Shown here one piece after another: positions 18,473 to 28,233 of a stretch of 64,000 bases of DNA. Position 1 is the first letter of the stretch. Every line of letters begins with the position of its first letter. The translations under genes and the position numbers were made by a program. The notes beneath the pieces were generated by a model that searched no databases, was not told where the DNA came from, and saw only the letters and a list, made by a program, of their open reading frames with translations. This DNA is from Aliivibrio fischeri (lineage in GTDB: Bacteria; Pseudomonadota; Gammaproteobacteria; Enterobacterales; Vibrionaceae). The DNA lies in assembly GCF_009727955.1 (NCBI RefSeq), contig NZ_WOBR01000004.1, positions 55,849-119,848 of the forward strand. The letters are read 5' to 3'.

Positions 18473-19711
18473 TTAGAAGCTGTAGCTGTACTGAACACCA
18501 GCAAGAATTGCATCTGCGTGTGTTGTTGCTGTTAAATCAACTCCTGGTGCGGCATTTTCAGTTACATCAACATCATCGCCCATTAGGTAAGTAAAGCCGA
18601 AGTCAATTGTGTGTTTCTTCTCAAAGTGGTAGCTGAAACCAGCTGAGAACCATTGACGATCTGAATCAGGTACAGAGATAGATGTTAGTTCATCTTGAGC
18701 TGCTGTGTCATACATGTAACCAGCACGCAATGTCCATGCGTCATTTAGGAAATAAGTACCACCAATTGCGTAGTGCATACCATTTTGCCAATCATATACG
18801 CTCTCACTTAGACCGCTTGGGTTATTGGTGAATTCGATTTTGTCAAAATCACTCCAGCCTATGTATTGAACAGAGTAATGAACTGCAAATTTAGTGTCTT
18901 TGATTTCGTGGTAACCAGAGAATTCAAGCATATCAGGGAGTGGCAAAGTTACTTTTTGGTTGCCATCTTCTGCTTCAATTTCAGGGCTGTAATGGTATGA
19001 GAAGCCAAAACGGTTGCGTTCATTAAGTTCATATACCGTACCTAAATTGAATCCAACTCCTGTTCCTGTAGCATCAATATCAACAAGACTTTGTCTTAAG
19101 AGTTCACCAGCTACAGGGTGAGTTACGACAGCTTCTCTTTTTAAGGTCCCACTTCCATAAATTACATCAATACCACCACCAACGCTCCATTGTTCGTTAA
19201 TGCGGTATGAAGTGGTAAGTGCAAAGTTCACACTTTTAATTTCAGTGGTACCACCAAAAACTGTTGCATCAGGTGCAACGCCTCCACCAGAACCTTGACC
19301 GAAACTATTATCAAAATTATTTTCAGTACCAAAGTTAGAGTAAATACCAGCACCAAATGCCCATTTATCATTTAGACGGTGGATGTAGTAAATATTAGGA
19401 ACGGGAGTACCGCTACCGTTATTTGCATCATCTACATCTTGACCAAGATATTTAACATCACTTACTTCGATATCAGTGTCGATATAATTTAAGCCAGCTG
19501 AAAATTGTGATGAATCAAAAAGAGCCATTGCAGCGGCGTTACGTGACATTACTGATGCGTTATCAGCGATTACAGCATCACCAGCAAATGCACGGCCTAG
19601 GCCCGTTGCTGATTGTGCGTTTAGTTGGAAACCGGCAGCAGTAGCTTGTTGTGTTGCAAGAGTAATGGTTGCTGCTAGAAGTGTTTTTGAAAACAGACGC
19701 TTCTTATTCAT
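18473..19711 (-). CDS. fadL: FadL-family outer-membrane fatty acid transporter, copy 2
   Basis: 412 residues from the ATG at 19711 (MNKKRLFSKTLL). The signal peptide ends near QATA and the mature protein begins AGFQLNAQSATGLGRAFAGDAV, the family N-terminus. The barrel ends in SYSF. It shares the plug and end signatures with copy 1 but differs through much of the barrel, so this is an old paralogue pair and not a recent duplication. The upstream gap holds a FadR-like site at 19823-19839. Confidence 0.92.
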   Translation of the reverse strand: MNKKRLFSKTLLAATITLATQQATAAGFQLNAQSATGLGRAFAGDAVIADNASVMSRNAAAMALFDSSQFSAGLNYIDTDIEVSDVKYLGQDVDDANNGSGTPVPNIYYIHRLNDKWAFGAGIYSNFGTENNFDNSFGQGSGGGVAPDATVFGGTTEIKSVNFALTTSYRINEQWSVGGGIDVIYGSGTLKREAVVTHPVAGELLRQSLVDIDATGTGVGFNLGTVYELNERNRFGFSYHYSPEIEAEDGNQKVTLPLPDMLEFSGYHEIKDTKFAVHYSVQYIGWSDFDKIEFTNNPSGLSESVYDWQNGMHYAIGGTYFLNDAWTLRAGYMYDTAAQDELTSISVPDSDRQWFSAGFSYHFEKKHTIDFGFTYLMGDDVDVTENAAPGVDLTATTHADAILAGVQYSYSF

Positions 19712-19822
19712 AATTATTATATTCCGTGTATTGTTATTTCCTTTCAATTCTCAAGACTGAAAAGATTTATTTAGTTGAGACTTAAATCTCGATGGCGAGA
19801 TAATAACGATCTGAGCATAGAC

Positions 19823-19839
19823 GACAAATCCGACCACTG
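19823..19839 (-). promoter_or_regulatory. Candidate FadR operator upstream of fadL copy 2
   Basis: Minus-strand CAGTGGTCGGATTTGTC shares the core TGGTCGGAT-TGT with the site upstream of fadL copy 1 and fits the FadR consensus core. It lies about 112-128 nt before the start codon. Confidence 0.55.
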
Positions 19840-19905
19840 CTAAAAAATCGTTAAAATTCGTGATCTGGACGTGATTTGTTCGTAAATAGCATTCTAATTG
19901 AAGTT

Positions 19906-20019
19906 AATAGAGCTTTAACTCTATTTTTTATGCTTTTTAAGTTTTATTTTTATGTTTGTAACTTATTGATTTTAAAGTTATAGATTGGTTACTTAATTGG
20001 AAATAGAGCTTATACTCTA
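19906..20019. repeat. Pair of near-identical 18-bp palindromes
   Basis: AATAGAGCTTTAACTCTA (19906-19923) and AATAGAGCTTATACTCTA (20002-20019) match at 16 of 18 positions and start 96 bp apart. Both are inverted repeats with TAGAG/CTCTA arms. The first is followed by a T tract and could terminate + strand transcription. The second contains a -10-like TATACT. Confidence 0.6.
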
Positions 20020-20222
20020 GCGTAGTGTCAAAAAAATGGTTAACTAAATGAAAAATCGTGATTTTTAACCCGTTTTTGTATTTTAATTTTATGGTGAGGA
20101 AAAAAACATCAGTTTGATGAACGGAAGGAAGGTTTTGTATTCATAGAGCCAAAAAGTAGTAAAAGAACATAAAATTGATCTATTTCAATAAATGAATTGA
20201 GATTAACGTTATAGTTGATCTC

Positions 20223-20377
20223 GTTATCTGGTTGAGTAATCAACCCGTTGAGCAAGATAACATTTCCTTTTGAAGGCTGACTTTACTTTCTCCTTATCAG
20301 GTGAAACTGATTTTTACAATTGGCTACTCGTTAATTGTTTTTTATTCTGACCACATCGACTGATGTGGTTTTTTTTT
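20223..20377 (+). ncRNA. Candidate structured small RNA or leader with its own terminator
   Basis: No open frame is present, yet the stretch holds three ordered hairpins. The first has outer arms GTTATCT/AGATAAC and inner arms GGTTG/CAACC (20223-20261). The second is ATCAG-GTGAAA-CTGAT (20296-20311). The third is the intrinsic terminator CCACATC-GACT-GATGTGG followed by nine T (20351-20377). A terminator with no gene ahead of it on the + strand implies a non-coding transcript. The 5' end and promoter are not defined. It could also be a premature-termination leader of an upstream fadIJ promoter. Confidence 0.4.
20351..20377 (+). terminator. Orphan intrinsic terminator
   Basis: Seven perfect base pairs, CCACATC/GATGTGG, with a 4-nt loop and nine T. 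It lies 220 nt before fadI with no + strand gene upstream. Confidence 0.85.
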
Positions 20378-20514
20378 ACCAAAAAAACAGAATTAGATCA
20401 AAAACCTCCATAATATCTTGTCTATGAAAAACTCGAAATTTGCTTTCCAATAAACGCATTGTTATTTATCGTTGGATTAAGTCTATGACCAAATTCATTA
20501 TTCTATGAGCAGCC

Positions 20515-20530
20515 TGTGATTATCATCACT
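20515..20530 (+). promoter_or_regulatory. Candidate CRP site of the fadIJ promoter
   Basis: TGTGATTATCATCACT matches TGTGA-N6-TCACA at 9 of 10 fixed positions. Its centre (20522.5) is 41.5 nt before the start point expected from the -10 box TACAAT at 20552-20557, the class II activator position. There is no good -35 box, as expected for such a promoter. Confidence 0.6.
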
Positions 20531-20551
20531 ATATATCATTAACAACTTGGT

Positions 20552-20570
20552 TACAATTTGAGGTCAGACC
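20552..20570 (+). promoter_or_regulatory. fadIJ -10 box overlapped by a candidate FadR operator
   Basis: TACAAT at 20552-20557 is the candidate -10. GGTCAGACC (20562-20570), in the context AGGTGGTCTGACCTC on the other strand, fits the FadR core. It would cover the start point, so bound FadR would block initiation. Confidence 0.55.
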
Positions 20571-20596
20571 ACCTTTGATGTATGCAAGGAGAAGCA

Positions 20597-21925
20597 ATGT
20601 CAAACAGCTTTAATTCAAATAAGTACCAACCGTTAATGACACGACAGGGTGATCGTATTGCTGTTGTATCAGGTATTCGAACTCCGTTTGCTAAACAATC
20701 TACGGCATTCAGTACTACACCAGCCGTAGATCTTGGTAAGTTAGCGGTAAAAGCATTAATGGACAAAACGGATATTGATCCTAAATTAATTGATCAGGTG
20801 GTGTTTGGCCAAGTGGTACAAATGCCAGAAGCTCCGAATATTGCTCGTGAAATTGTTCTAGGTACGGGGATGAATATAGGCACTGATGCTTACAGTGTGA
20901 CTAGAGCTTGTGCGACCAGTTTTCAGACAACGGCAAATGTGGTTGAAAGTATCATGGCAGGCACGATTGATATCGGTATTGCTGGGGGGGCGGATTCATC
21001 CTCAGTATTGCCTATTGGTGTCTCTAAAAAGTTAGCTTCTACTTTACTTGCTCTTAGTAAAACAAAAACCGTTTACCAAAAGTTATCACTTCTTCGCACT
21101 TTATCATTAAAAGATATTGCTCCTGTTCCTCCTGCTGTTGCTGAGTATTCAACGGGAATTTCTATGGGACAAACTGCAGAGCAAATGGCTAAAAGTCACG
21201 GAATAACACGTGAAGAACAAGATGCATTAGCACACCGTTCACATACACTTGCAGCCAAAGCATGGAAAGATGGGCTTATTCAAGATGAGGTGATGACTGC
21301 TTTTCCTGAACCTTATGCAGCATGGTTAGATCATGATAATAATATTCGTCACGATTCCGAGCTAACAAGTTATGCCAAATTGCGTCCTGCGTTTGATCGT
21401 AAATATGGTTCAGTAACTGCGGCCAACAGTACGCCCCTAACGGATGGTGGAGCTGCTTTACTATTAATGAGTGAGAAACGTGCAAAAGAACTTGGTTATG
21501 AGCCTTTAGGTTATATCCGCTCGTTTGCTTTTAGTGCCATTGATGTGCATCACGATATGTTAATGGGACCATCCTATGCGACACCAATGGCCTTGGATAA
21601 AGCGGGAATTTCATTATCTGACCTTACTTTAATTGATATGCATGAAGCTTTTGCAGCACAAACCCTTTCAAATGTAAAAATGTTTGCTTCAAACAAATTT
21701 GCTAAAGAATGTTTAGGTAGAGATAAAGCCATTGGCGAAATTGATATGGATAAATTTAATGTCCTTGGTGGTTCAATCGCTTATGGGCATCCATTTGCAG
21801 CAACAGGAGCCAGAATGATCATTCAAACATTACGAGAATTGAAACGTCGTGGTGGTGGTTTAGGATTAAATACGGCTTGTGCTGCGGGTGGTTTAGGTGC
21901 TGCGATGGTATTGGAGGTTGAATAA
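20597..21925 (+). CDS. fadI: Acetyl-CoA C-acyltransferase FadI (3-ketoacyl-CoA thiolase)
   Basis: 442 residues from the ATG at 20597, which has AAGGAG 5 nt upstream. An in-frame ATG at 20582 would place that site inside the gene. The thiolase nucleophile Cys is in TRACATSF, the catalytic His is in [15 protein letters not shown] and the second Cys is in [10 protein letters not shown]. It is the beta subunit of the FadIJ complex, cleaving 3-ketoacyl-CoA to acetyl-CoA. The stop overlaps the fadJ ATG (TAATG). Confidence 0.95.
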   Translation: MSNSFNSNKYQPLMTRQGDRIAVVSGIRTPFAKQSTAFSTTPAVDLGKLAVKALMDKTDIDPKLIDQVVFGQVVQMPEAPNIAREIVLGTGMNIGTDAYSVTRACATSFQTTANVVESIMAGTIDIGIAGGADSSSVLPIGVSKKLASTLLALSKTKTVYQKLSLLRTLSLKDIAPVPPAVAEYSTGISMGQTAEQMAKSHGITREEQDALAHRSHTLAAKAWKDGLIQDEVMTAFPEPYAAWLDHDNNIRHDSELTSYAKLRPAFDRKYGSVTAANSTPLTDGGAALLLMSEKRAKELGYEPLGYIRSFAFSAIDVHHDMLMGPSYATPMALDKAGISLSDLTLIDMHEAFAAQTLSNVKMFASNKFAKECLGRDKAIGEIDMDKFNVLGGSIAYGHPFAATGARMIIQTLRELKRRGGGLGLNTACAAGGLGAAMVLEVE

Positions 21926-24024
21926 TGACGTTAGAAACGAAAAACAACACGCTTGAAGCCGTTAAAAATACCAGTGCATTTGCATGGACTAAAGACGATG
22001 CTCAAATTGCATGGTTAACCATCGATGTTCCGAATGAAAAAATGAATACGCTTCAAGCGGCTTTTGCTGAGCAAGTGACTCAAGTTTTAGATGAGATTGA
22101 AGAGCAACAAGCGCACATTAAAGGATTAGTGATTCAATCAGGTAAACCCGATAATTTTATCGCGGGTGCTGATATTAATATGATAGCTAATTGCCAAAAT
22201 GCTTCAGAAGCTCAAGCACTGGCTGAAAAAGGGCAACAATTATTTCAGCGAATTGAAAATCTACCATTTTCAACGGTTGCTGCTATTCATGGACCATGTC
22301 TTGGTGGTGGATTAGAGCTTGCTTTAGCGTGTGATTATCGTGTCTGTAGTGATGACAATAAAACCAAGCTAGGTTTACCTGAAGTTCAATTAGGATTACT
22401 CCCAGGCTCTGGTGGGACTCAACGATTACCACGATTAATCGGGTTACTGCCAAGTTTAGATATTATTTTAACGGGTAAACAATTACGACCTAAAAAAGCA
22501 CTAAAATTAGGTGTAGTTGATGCTTCTGTTCCTCATACTATTTTATCTCGTATTGCTGCTGACTTTGCTTTAAAGAACAAAGCGAAACGTAAATTGAGTG
22601 CAAAAGAATGGGGGTTATCTCGAAATCCATTAGGTCGTAATGTCATTTTTTCACAAGCAGAAAAGCAAGCACAGAAAAAAGCCCGTGGTAATTATCCTGC
22701 CATTGCCGCTATTTTAGATAGTATCGAGCATGGTTTAGATAAAGGAATGAAAAAAGGATTACTGCGAGAGGCTGAGCAATTTGCTCGATTAGCCATGACG
22801 CCAGAATCGGCCGCATTACGATCCTTATTCTTTGCCATGACAGAGATGAAAAAGGAAAAAGGCAGTGATGCAGAGCCGAAATCCATCGATTATGTTGGGG
22901 TATTAGGTGGTGGATTAATGGGAGGGGGCATTGCTCATGTTTCCATTACTAAAGCGAAAAAGAAAGTAACGATAAAAGACATTAGTAACGATGGTTTACT
23001 TAATGCTTACCAATATCACTACCAACGTTTAGATAAGTTGAGAAAGCGTCGAATTATTTCAAAAGCGCAATTACAACAACAAATGTTGCAATTAACCGGA
23101 GTGACAGAGTTTAAAGGTTTTAAAAAATTAGACGTTGTTATTGAAGCCGTATTTGAAGATTTAAACCTAAAACAAGAGATGGTTAAAGCAGTACAAGATC
23201 AAGGCAAAGAAGACGTTATTTTTGCAACGAATACGTCTTCGCTTCCAATAGGCCAAATAGCCGAGGGAGCACAAAAGCCTGAAAATATTGTTGGTCTGCA
23301 CTATTTTAGTCCAGTTGAAAAAATGCCATTGGTTGAGGTCATTCCCCACGCAACAACCAGTGATGAAACTATTTCAACCGTAGTGGCTTTGGCTAAGCAA
23401 CAAGGTAAAACGCCGATAGTAGTTAAAGATTGTGCTGGTTTTTATGTAAACCGAATTTTAGCGCCTTACATGAATGAAGCGGCAAGGTTATTGTTGGCGG
23501 GTGAGTCGATAGAGGTTATCGATGAGGCTTTATTAGATTTTGGTTTCCCTGTTGGACCAATTTCATTATTAGATGAGGTTGGGGTAGATATTGGCGCGAA
23601 GATCATGCCGATATTAGAAGCTGAACTGGGTGATAGATTTCGCAGCCCTGATGTGTTCCAAACGTTAATCGATGATAAGCGTCTAGGTAAGAAAACGAAA
23701 CGTGGTTTCTATGTTTATAAAGGGAAAAAGAAAGAGCCAGACCAAGAGGTTTATACCTTACTAAACATCAAGCCACAGTCACAACTCAGTAAAAATGAAA
23801 TCGCAATGCGCTGCGTTTTACCTATGTTAGCAGAAGCAAAACGTTGTTTAGATGAAGGAATAATAGCTTCTGAAAGAGATGGTGATATTGGTGCTATTTT
23901 TGGTATTGGTTTCCCACCATTTTTAGGTGGTCCTTTTACTTATATGAATACGTTAGGGGAAGAAAAATTAGCGACCTTAATGAGAAATTATGCCGATAAA
24001 TACGGTGATCGATTTATTGAGTAA
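21925..24024 (+). CDS. fadJ: Multifunctional fatty-acid oxidation protein FadJ
   Basis: 699 residues. The N-terminal enoyl-CoA hydratase domain has [25 protein letters not shown] and [20 protein letters not shown]. The 3-hydroxyacyl-CoA dehydrogenase half starts near residue 325 with the Rossmann motif [13 protein letters not shown], followed by [11 protein letters not shown] and the [15 protein letters not shown] signature. It pairs with FadI in a membrane-peripheral beta-oxidation complex. Translation is probably coupled to fadI through the 1-nt overlap. Confidence 0.95.
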   Translation: MTLETKNNTLEAVKNTSAFAWTKDDAQIAWLTIDVPNEKMNTLQAAFAEQVTQVLDEIEEQQAHIKGLVIQSGKPDNFIAGADINMIANCQNASEAQALAEKGQQLFQRIENLPFSTVAAIHGPCLGGGLELALACDYRVCSDDNKTKLGLPEVQLGLLPGSGGTQRLPRLIGLLPSLDIILTGKQLRPKKALKLGVVDASVPHTILSRIAADFALKNKAKRKLSAKEWGLSRNPLGRNVIFSQAEKQAQKKARGNYPAIAAILDSIEHGLDKGMKKGLLREAEQFARLAMTPESAALRSLFFAMTEMKKEKGSDAEPKSIDYVGVLGGGLMGGGIAHVSITKAKKKVTIKDISNDGLLNAYQYHYQRLDKLRKRRIISKAQLQQQMLQLTGVTEFKGFKKLDVVIEAVFEDLNLKQEMVKAVQDQGKEDVIFATNTSSLPIGQIAEGAQKPENIVGLHYFSPVEKMPLVEVIPHATTSDETISTVVALAKQQGKTPIVVKDCAGFYVNRILAPYMNEAARLLLAGESIEVIDEALLDFGFPVGPISLLDEVGVDIGAKIMPILEAELGDRFRSPDVFQTLIDDKRLGKKTKRGFYVYKGKKKEPDQEVYTLLNIKPQSQLSKNEIAMRCVLPMLAEAKRCLDEGIIASERDGDIGAIFGIGFPPFLGGPFTYMNTLGEEKLATLMRNYADKYGDRFIE

Positions 24025-24040
24025 TAATATCAATGTAATT

Positions 24041-24072
24041 AAAAGGCCATCGTTGTGATGGCCTTATTTTTA
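24041..24072. terminator. Intrinsic terminator after fadIJ, also usable from the other side
   Basis: AAAAGGCCATC pairs with GATGGCCTTATTTTT. It lies between convergent fadJ and the protease gene. Confidence 0.85.
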
Positions 24073-24091
24073 TAAAGTGAATTTTAGATTA

Positions 24092-26869
24092 TTAACCGAG
24101 GTTGATGTCTTTTTTTCTGAGTTGAAATTGGTCAATAGAATCAATTTCAAAGCCAACATCTAAGCGGTCATATTGCTGATGTTCCGTTCCTTGAGAGTGC
24201 ATGATTAAACGATTCGCTGTTCTTGGTTTTAATATGCCGACGACAAAACGGATCATTTCAATTCTCGTTAAACTCTTAAGCTCCTCAGTGACACGCTCTT
24301 TATGATCAAAATTCGTGTCTTTATTTCCTATGCATGTCCATAAACGTTGAGCTCGACTTCGTAGATTGGTATCAGGGTCTGATATCTGATCGATTAACCC
24401 TTGTTTACTGGATTGCCATTGATGTTCATTTAATTCTAATAACACCATATAAAAAGCGTTTAAAAACTCATCAATGGCGTCAAGTAAAATAGCAGGTGGA
24501 GCCATTGGGGATTGCACGTATAAAATTAAGCCAGGATGTTTATTAAGAGGTAAATTCCCAGTCCCTACCATATAACCTAATTGCTGTTTTGTTCGGATCT
24601 CATGGAAAAAAGAAGCCGACATTAAATGGTTTGCAAGGGTGTAAAGTGCAAAACTACGAGGATCTTCTTGTGGTGATTGATAATAAACCAAAAGCGCAGA
24701 ATCCGAATGGTCACAGACTAATTCTCTTTGGAATGTTCCTGATTCCCCAAGCATTACCAATGGACGAAATGATTCGCCATAAGTTTGATTTTGCATTCGT
24801 AGGGTATCTTTTAAAGAACGACCTAATTCCAATGTTTGTTCTTTAGTCCAATCGCCATAGACAAACATTTCAACATGCAATTCAGCGAACATAGCTTGAA
24901 CAAAATTCGGCAAATCATCGACTTCAATACTTTCTAATGCTTCAAGAAGTACAGGATATGGAGGGTTATTTGGTTGTAAAATTCCAGATAATGCATTGAA
25001 AAGTTGTGAAATAGGACGCTCTTTTGATGCATTTCCCCAATGACGGATTAATTGATTTTTTATAAATTCAAATCGTTCAGCGCTGAACTCACGTGTAGAA
25101 AAACGTTTTAATATCACATCAAGCAATAAGGGTTGTTTTTGACTAAAGCCAGAAAGTGTTAATGTTACGCCCCCTTGATGGCAATATAGGTTATACCCCA
25201 TTCCTGCAATTTCAGCTTGGTAGGTTTGCTCACTGAGTGCGTCCATAAGCATTTCGACACATAAGCGTGTTTTTACTATTTTTCTTGGATCAGAAATGGC
25301 ATGTGGGCTATCTATTGCAATGTATACCATGCCTTTTGGAACACGGAACTCTTCTTCTTGTTTATGCCATAGACGAAAACCCGGTAGATCTTCGAGTAAT
25401 GTTGGAAGTTCGGTAGTTTCTTTTAATTCTTGAGGCTCTAACTCATAGCAGATATAAGGGTTTTTCTCTGGCAAGTGAAGTTCAGGATGCAGTTCAGCAT
25501 TACTCCAAGTGTTTATTTGAGTTTTACTTAATGACTGAACAGAATAAGGGGTGTGATACCACTTATCTTTACGATCATACTCTAAGCCCTGAGCAACGAG
25601 AGTGACTCGCATTTTTTCAGGAGTAAATTGCTCAAGCAAATCGAGAACGTGTTGTTCGTGATAACCTTCCATCATGTAATCAGCGTACATGGCATCATCT
25701 TTATGATAACGCTGTAAATTCATGACTAAGTGACTGACTAAATCAAGAGGCTTAGTTTTTTCTTGGAATTGAAATGCAGATTCTAACACCGCTTTCTTTT
25801 CATTGTAGCGCCACTCATCAAGACCTTGTTGTTTAATCAATTCAATATATTGATAAGTATTGAGAATGATTTCATCAATATGAAGCATACCTTTTTCAGT
25901 TAGATTAAAGGAAAGCGTAAATTCTCTGAAATTACTACCGCTTACCCCACCACCAGCAGTCAATGAGTGAATATACCCTAATTTTTTCAGGTAAAGCATT
26001 AAGCTACCGTCACCTTCGTAGCCAAGTAGATGCCCAAGATAGTTAAGCGGTTTTGTTTTATAAAAACGATCTTGATTCGGTAAATGAAAAGCAAGACTTA
26101 GCTTTCTAACTTCTTTTAGTGGTTCAATGTTAATCCAGCAACCTTGTTCTTTTGGGGTGACATAAGAAACATTAATTTCTTTATGTCCAAGGTTTTGATT
26201 AGGGATGGATGCAAAAGATTGAGTTGCTAATAGTTCTAACTCACAAAGAGGTCGGTTTCCAAGTACAACGGCTGTCATTAAATCAGCAGAATAATGTGCT
26301 TGATAAAAAGCGAGCATTTCATCACGAATAGATGAGTTTTCTTTATCTGCTAATGTGTCAATGCTACCAACGGAGAATTTAGAAAAAGGGTGGGCTTGGT
26401 TAACGGTTTCTTTATGAACTTGATAAATACGGCGAACGTCATCTTTTAGTTTGAGTTTATACTCTGAATCAACGGCGTTACGCTCTTTATCTACGGCTTC
26501 TTCATTGAATAAAGAGGCGTAGAAAAATTGACCAAAACGATCCAATCCTTCTTCAAACGCTGAATGCGAGACTTCAAAAAAGAAGGTGGTATTTTCGGTT
26601 CCTGTCCATGCGTTATTAGAGCCACCTTGCTGATTAATGAAAGAGTGGAATTCCCCAACTTTTGGGTATTTTTGTGTACCAAGAAACAGCATATGCTCTA
26701 AAAAGTGAGCAAGGCCTTGTCGATCATCAGGATCATCAAAGTGACCGACATTAACAGAAAGGGCGGCAGCTGAGCGTGGTGCTGTTTCATCCTGAATGAG
26801 CAAGACAGGCAATTTGTTATCAAGCTCAATTAAGCGGTAATGTTTTTTATCATTCGGACTGATATGCAC
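24092..26869 (-). CDS. Insulinase-family (M16) zinc protease, pitrilysin-like, without signal peptide
   Basis: 925 residues. The inverted zinc motif HFLEH (about residues 55-59) and the downstream acidic ligand region VDSEYKLKLKDD are intact, followed by the inactive C-terminal M16 halves and the GYMVGTGN substrate loop. The best relative I know is E. coli protease III (PtrA), a periplasmic enzyme of about 960 residues. This protein starts directly at MHISPNDKKHYRLIELDN and has no hydrophobic leader, so it is probably cytoplasmic. The start is GTG with AGGAG 6 nt upstream. Confidence 0.88.
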   Translation of the reverse strand: MHISPNDKKHYRLIELDNKLPVLLIQDETAPRSAAALSVNVGHFDDPDDRQGLAHFLEHMLFLGTQKYPKVGEFHSFINQQGGSNNAWTGTENTTFFFEVSHSAFEEGLDRFGQFFYASLFNEEAVDKERNAVDSEYKLKLKDDVRRIYQVHKETVNQAHPFSKFSVGSIDTLADKENSSIRDEMLAFYQAHYSADLMTAVVLGNRPLCELELLATQSFASIPNQNLGHKEINVSYVTPKEQGCWINIEPLKEVRKLSLAFHLPNQDRFYKTKPLNYLGHLLGYEGDGSLMLYLKKLGYIHSLTAGGGVSGSNFREFTLSFNLTEKGMLHIDEIILNTYQYIELIKQQGLDEWRYNEKKAVLESAFQFQEKTKPLDLVSHLVMNLQRYHKDDAMYADYMMEGYHEQHVLDLLEQFTPEKMRVTLVAQGLEYDRKDKWYHTPYSVQSLSKTQINTWSNAELHPELHLPEKNPYICYELEPQELKETTELPTLLEDLPGFRLWHKQEEEFRVPKGMVYIAIDSPHAISDPRKIVKTRLCVEMLMDALSEQTYQAEIAGMGYNLYCHQGGVTLTLSGFSQKQPLLLDVILKRFSTREFSAERFEFIKNQLIRHWGNASKERPISQLFNALSGILQPNNPPYPVLLEALESIEVDDLPNFVQAMFAELHVEMFVYGDWTKEQTLELGRSLKDTLRMQNQTYGESFRPLVMLGESGTFQRELVCDHSDSALLVYYQSPQEDPRSFALYTLANHLMSASFFHEIRTKQQLGYMVGTGNLPLNKHPGLILYVQSPMAPPAILLDAIDEFLNAFYMVLLELNEHQWQSSKQGLIDQISDPDTNLRSRAQRLWTCIGNKDTNFDHKERVTEELKSLTRIEMIRFVVGILKPRTANRLIMHSQGTEHQQYDRLDVGFEIDSIDQFQLRKKDINLG

Positions 26870-27113
26870 AGGGTGCTCCTGTTTTAAGGCGTAAGGACTT
26901 TATTTTTATAGTCAATTATTGAATGCAGAGTTTAACAATGGTTATCAATAATAAGATAACCAATTGAATATAATGGCTAACTCTTTTGACGTTATTTGTA
27001 TAATTATTTTATCAATTATGGCGCTGATACCACAGACTAGCAAACTCTCTCTTTCCTATTTTTACTATTGCTTGCTACTATTGTGAAGTTAGTAATGATT
27101 TGAGAATGAATAA
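26870..27113. other. Divergent gap between the M16 protease and sixA
   Basis: 244 nt. The only clear structure is the inverted repeat TGGTTATC-N8-GATAACCA at 26939-26962, which could be an operator. Nothing else is supported. Confidence 0.45.
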
Positions 27114-27584
27114 ATGAAAGTATTCATAATGCGTCACGGTGAGGCAGAAGCTTATGCATCTTCAGATGAAGAGCGCAATTTAACCGCTCATGGTGAAAGC
27201 CAATCTGCGAAAATAGCGCAATGGTTGATGGCTGAACATAAAGTACAATTTGATTATGTATTAGTCAGTCCTTATGTGCGAGCACAACAAACGTGGAATA
27301 CGATTAAGCCAATTTTGAATGTGACGGATGCCAAAGTAGAAATATGTGAAGACATTACTCCTTATGGTGACTCAGATGATGTGGTTGAATATGTAAAAGC
27401 CTTGGGTAGCGTTGAGGATATTGAGAATATTTTGTTGGTATCTCATTTACCATTAGTCGGATATCTTACTGCTGATTTTGTTCCGGGAATTATGCCTCCG
27501 ATGTTCCCAACATCAGCAATGTCTTGTGTTGAATATTCATATACAACCGGGAAAAGTGAGCTACTTTGGTTACAACAACCATAA
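27114..27584 (+). CDS. sixA: Phosphohistidine phosphatase SixA
   Basis: 156 residues with the phosphoglycerate-mutase fold signatures: MRHGEAEAY at the N-terminus (catalytic His8 in RHG), LVSPYVRAQQTW and the second catalytic His in LLVSHLPLVGYL. SixA removes phosphate from His of HPt domains and of NPr in the nitrogen phosphotransferase system. It is upstream of, and convergent with, smrB. Confidence 0.92.
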   Translation: MKVFIMRHGEAEAYASSDEERNLTAHGESQSAKIAQWLMAEHKVQFDYVLVSPYVRAQQTWNTIKPILNVTDAKVEICEDITPYGDSDDVVEYVKALGSVEDIENILLVSHLPLVGYLTADFVPGIMPPMFPTSAMSCVEYSYTTGKSELLWLQQP

Positions 27585-27610
27585 GTGACGACAAAGAATA
27601 CCTGAAATAA

Positions 27611-27650
27611 AAAAGATCCCAGAGCTGAGTGGCTGTGGGATCTTTTTTTA
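27611..27650. terminator. Bidirectional terminator between sixA and smrB
   Basis: AAAAGATCCCA pairs with TGGGATCTTTTTTT. The smrB stop codon (27648-27650) lies in its T tract, so the two convergent genes share it. Confidence 0.88.
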
Positions 27651-28181
27651 TCTATCGGGTATTGAAAGCAATACCAAAATGGCACCTGCACCACCAAACT
27701 CTAGAGGGGCTTGGTGAAAAGCCATCACATCGGGATGTTGAGCGAGCCATAGAGGCACTTTCTGTTTAAGAATATGTTTACCAATACCATGCATGACACT
27801 CGCACAAGAGATATTTTCTTTAAGGCAATAAGCAATCATAGAGCCTAATTCACGCTTGGCTTCATCTTGCTTCATACCATGCATATCTAAAAATACATCA
27901 GGTACGTATACGCCACGTCGTAAGCGTTTTACTTCGTATTTTGATACGTCATCACGGGCATAGCGAATCGGACCATCTTCACTCAAAAGTGGTACAAATT
28001 CATCAGAAAAGAAAAACTCTTCATTTTTCCCTTCTTTTAATGATTTTCTTTGCTGTTGAAGGTCGCTAAAGTTCTTACTCGGTTGATGGATTATGGTATC
28101 CTGTTGCAACTTTTTAGAGCCTTGTACTGCTTCACGGAACAGCGAAAGTTCGTCATCTGATAGGTGGTCGTTTTTGCTCAT
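27648..28181 (-). CDS. smrB: Ribosome rescue endonuclease SmrB
   Basis: 177 residues with a C-terminal Smr domain: FLDMHGMKQDEAKRELG with the Asp-x-His-Gly motif, CASVMHGIGKHILKQKVPLWL, and the end motif FGGAGAILVLL. SmrB cleaves mRNA at collided ribosomes. It is divergent from prmB with a 50-nt gap, the conserved gammaproteobacterial arrangement. Confidence 0.92.
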   Translation of the reverse strand: MSKNDHLSDDELSLFREAVQGSKKLQQDTIIHQPSKNFSDLQQQRKSLKEGKNEEFFFSDEFVPLLSEDGPIRYARDDVSKYEVKRLRRGVYVPDVFLDMHGMKQDEAKRELGSMIAYCLKENISCASVMHGIGKHILKQKVPLWLAQHPDVMAFHQAPLEFGGAGAILVLLSIPDR

Positions 28182-28233
28182 TTTTAAATTCCAATAATTA
28201 ACAGCAGTATTATAACTTGTTTTGGGGGCAATT

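Larger units (their letters stand above)
19712..20596. other. Long divergent gap between fadL copy 2 and fadI
   Basis: 885 nt without a convincing protein gene. It contains the fadL2 FadR-like site, two near-identical 18-bp palindromes (19906-19923 and 20002-20019), a structured stretch that ends in a strong terminator (about 20223-20377), and the fadIJ promoter with CRP and FadR candidate sites (20515-20570). Confidence 0.7.

Noticed and set aside
19859-19876. Second FadR or CRP site upstream of fadL copy 2 (CGTGAT repeats)
   Set aside because: The two CGTGAT words are direct, not inverted, and the CTGG word needs an extra base to fit FadR.
20090-20150. CsrB-type RNA from GGA motifs
   Set aside because: Only three or four GGA words occur and they are not in hairpin loops. 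CsrB-type RNAs carry many.
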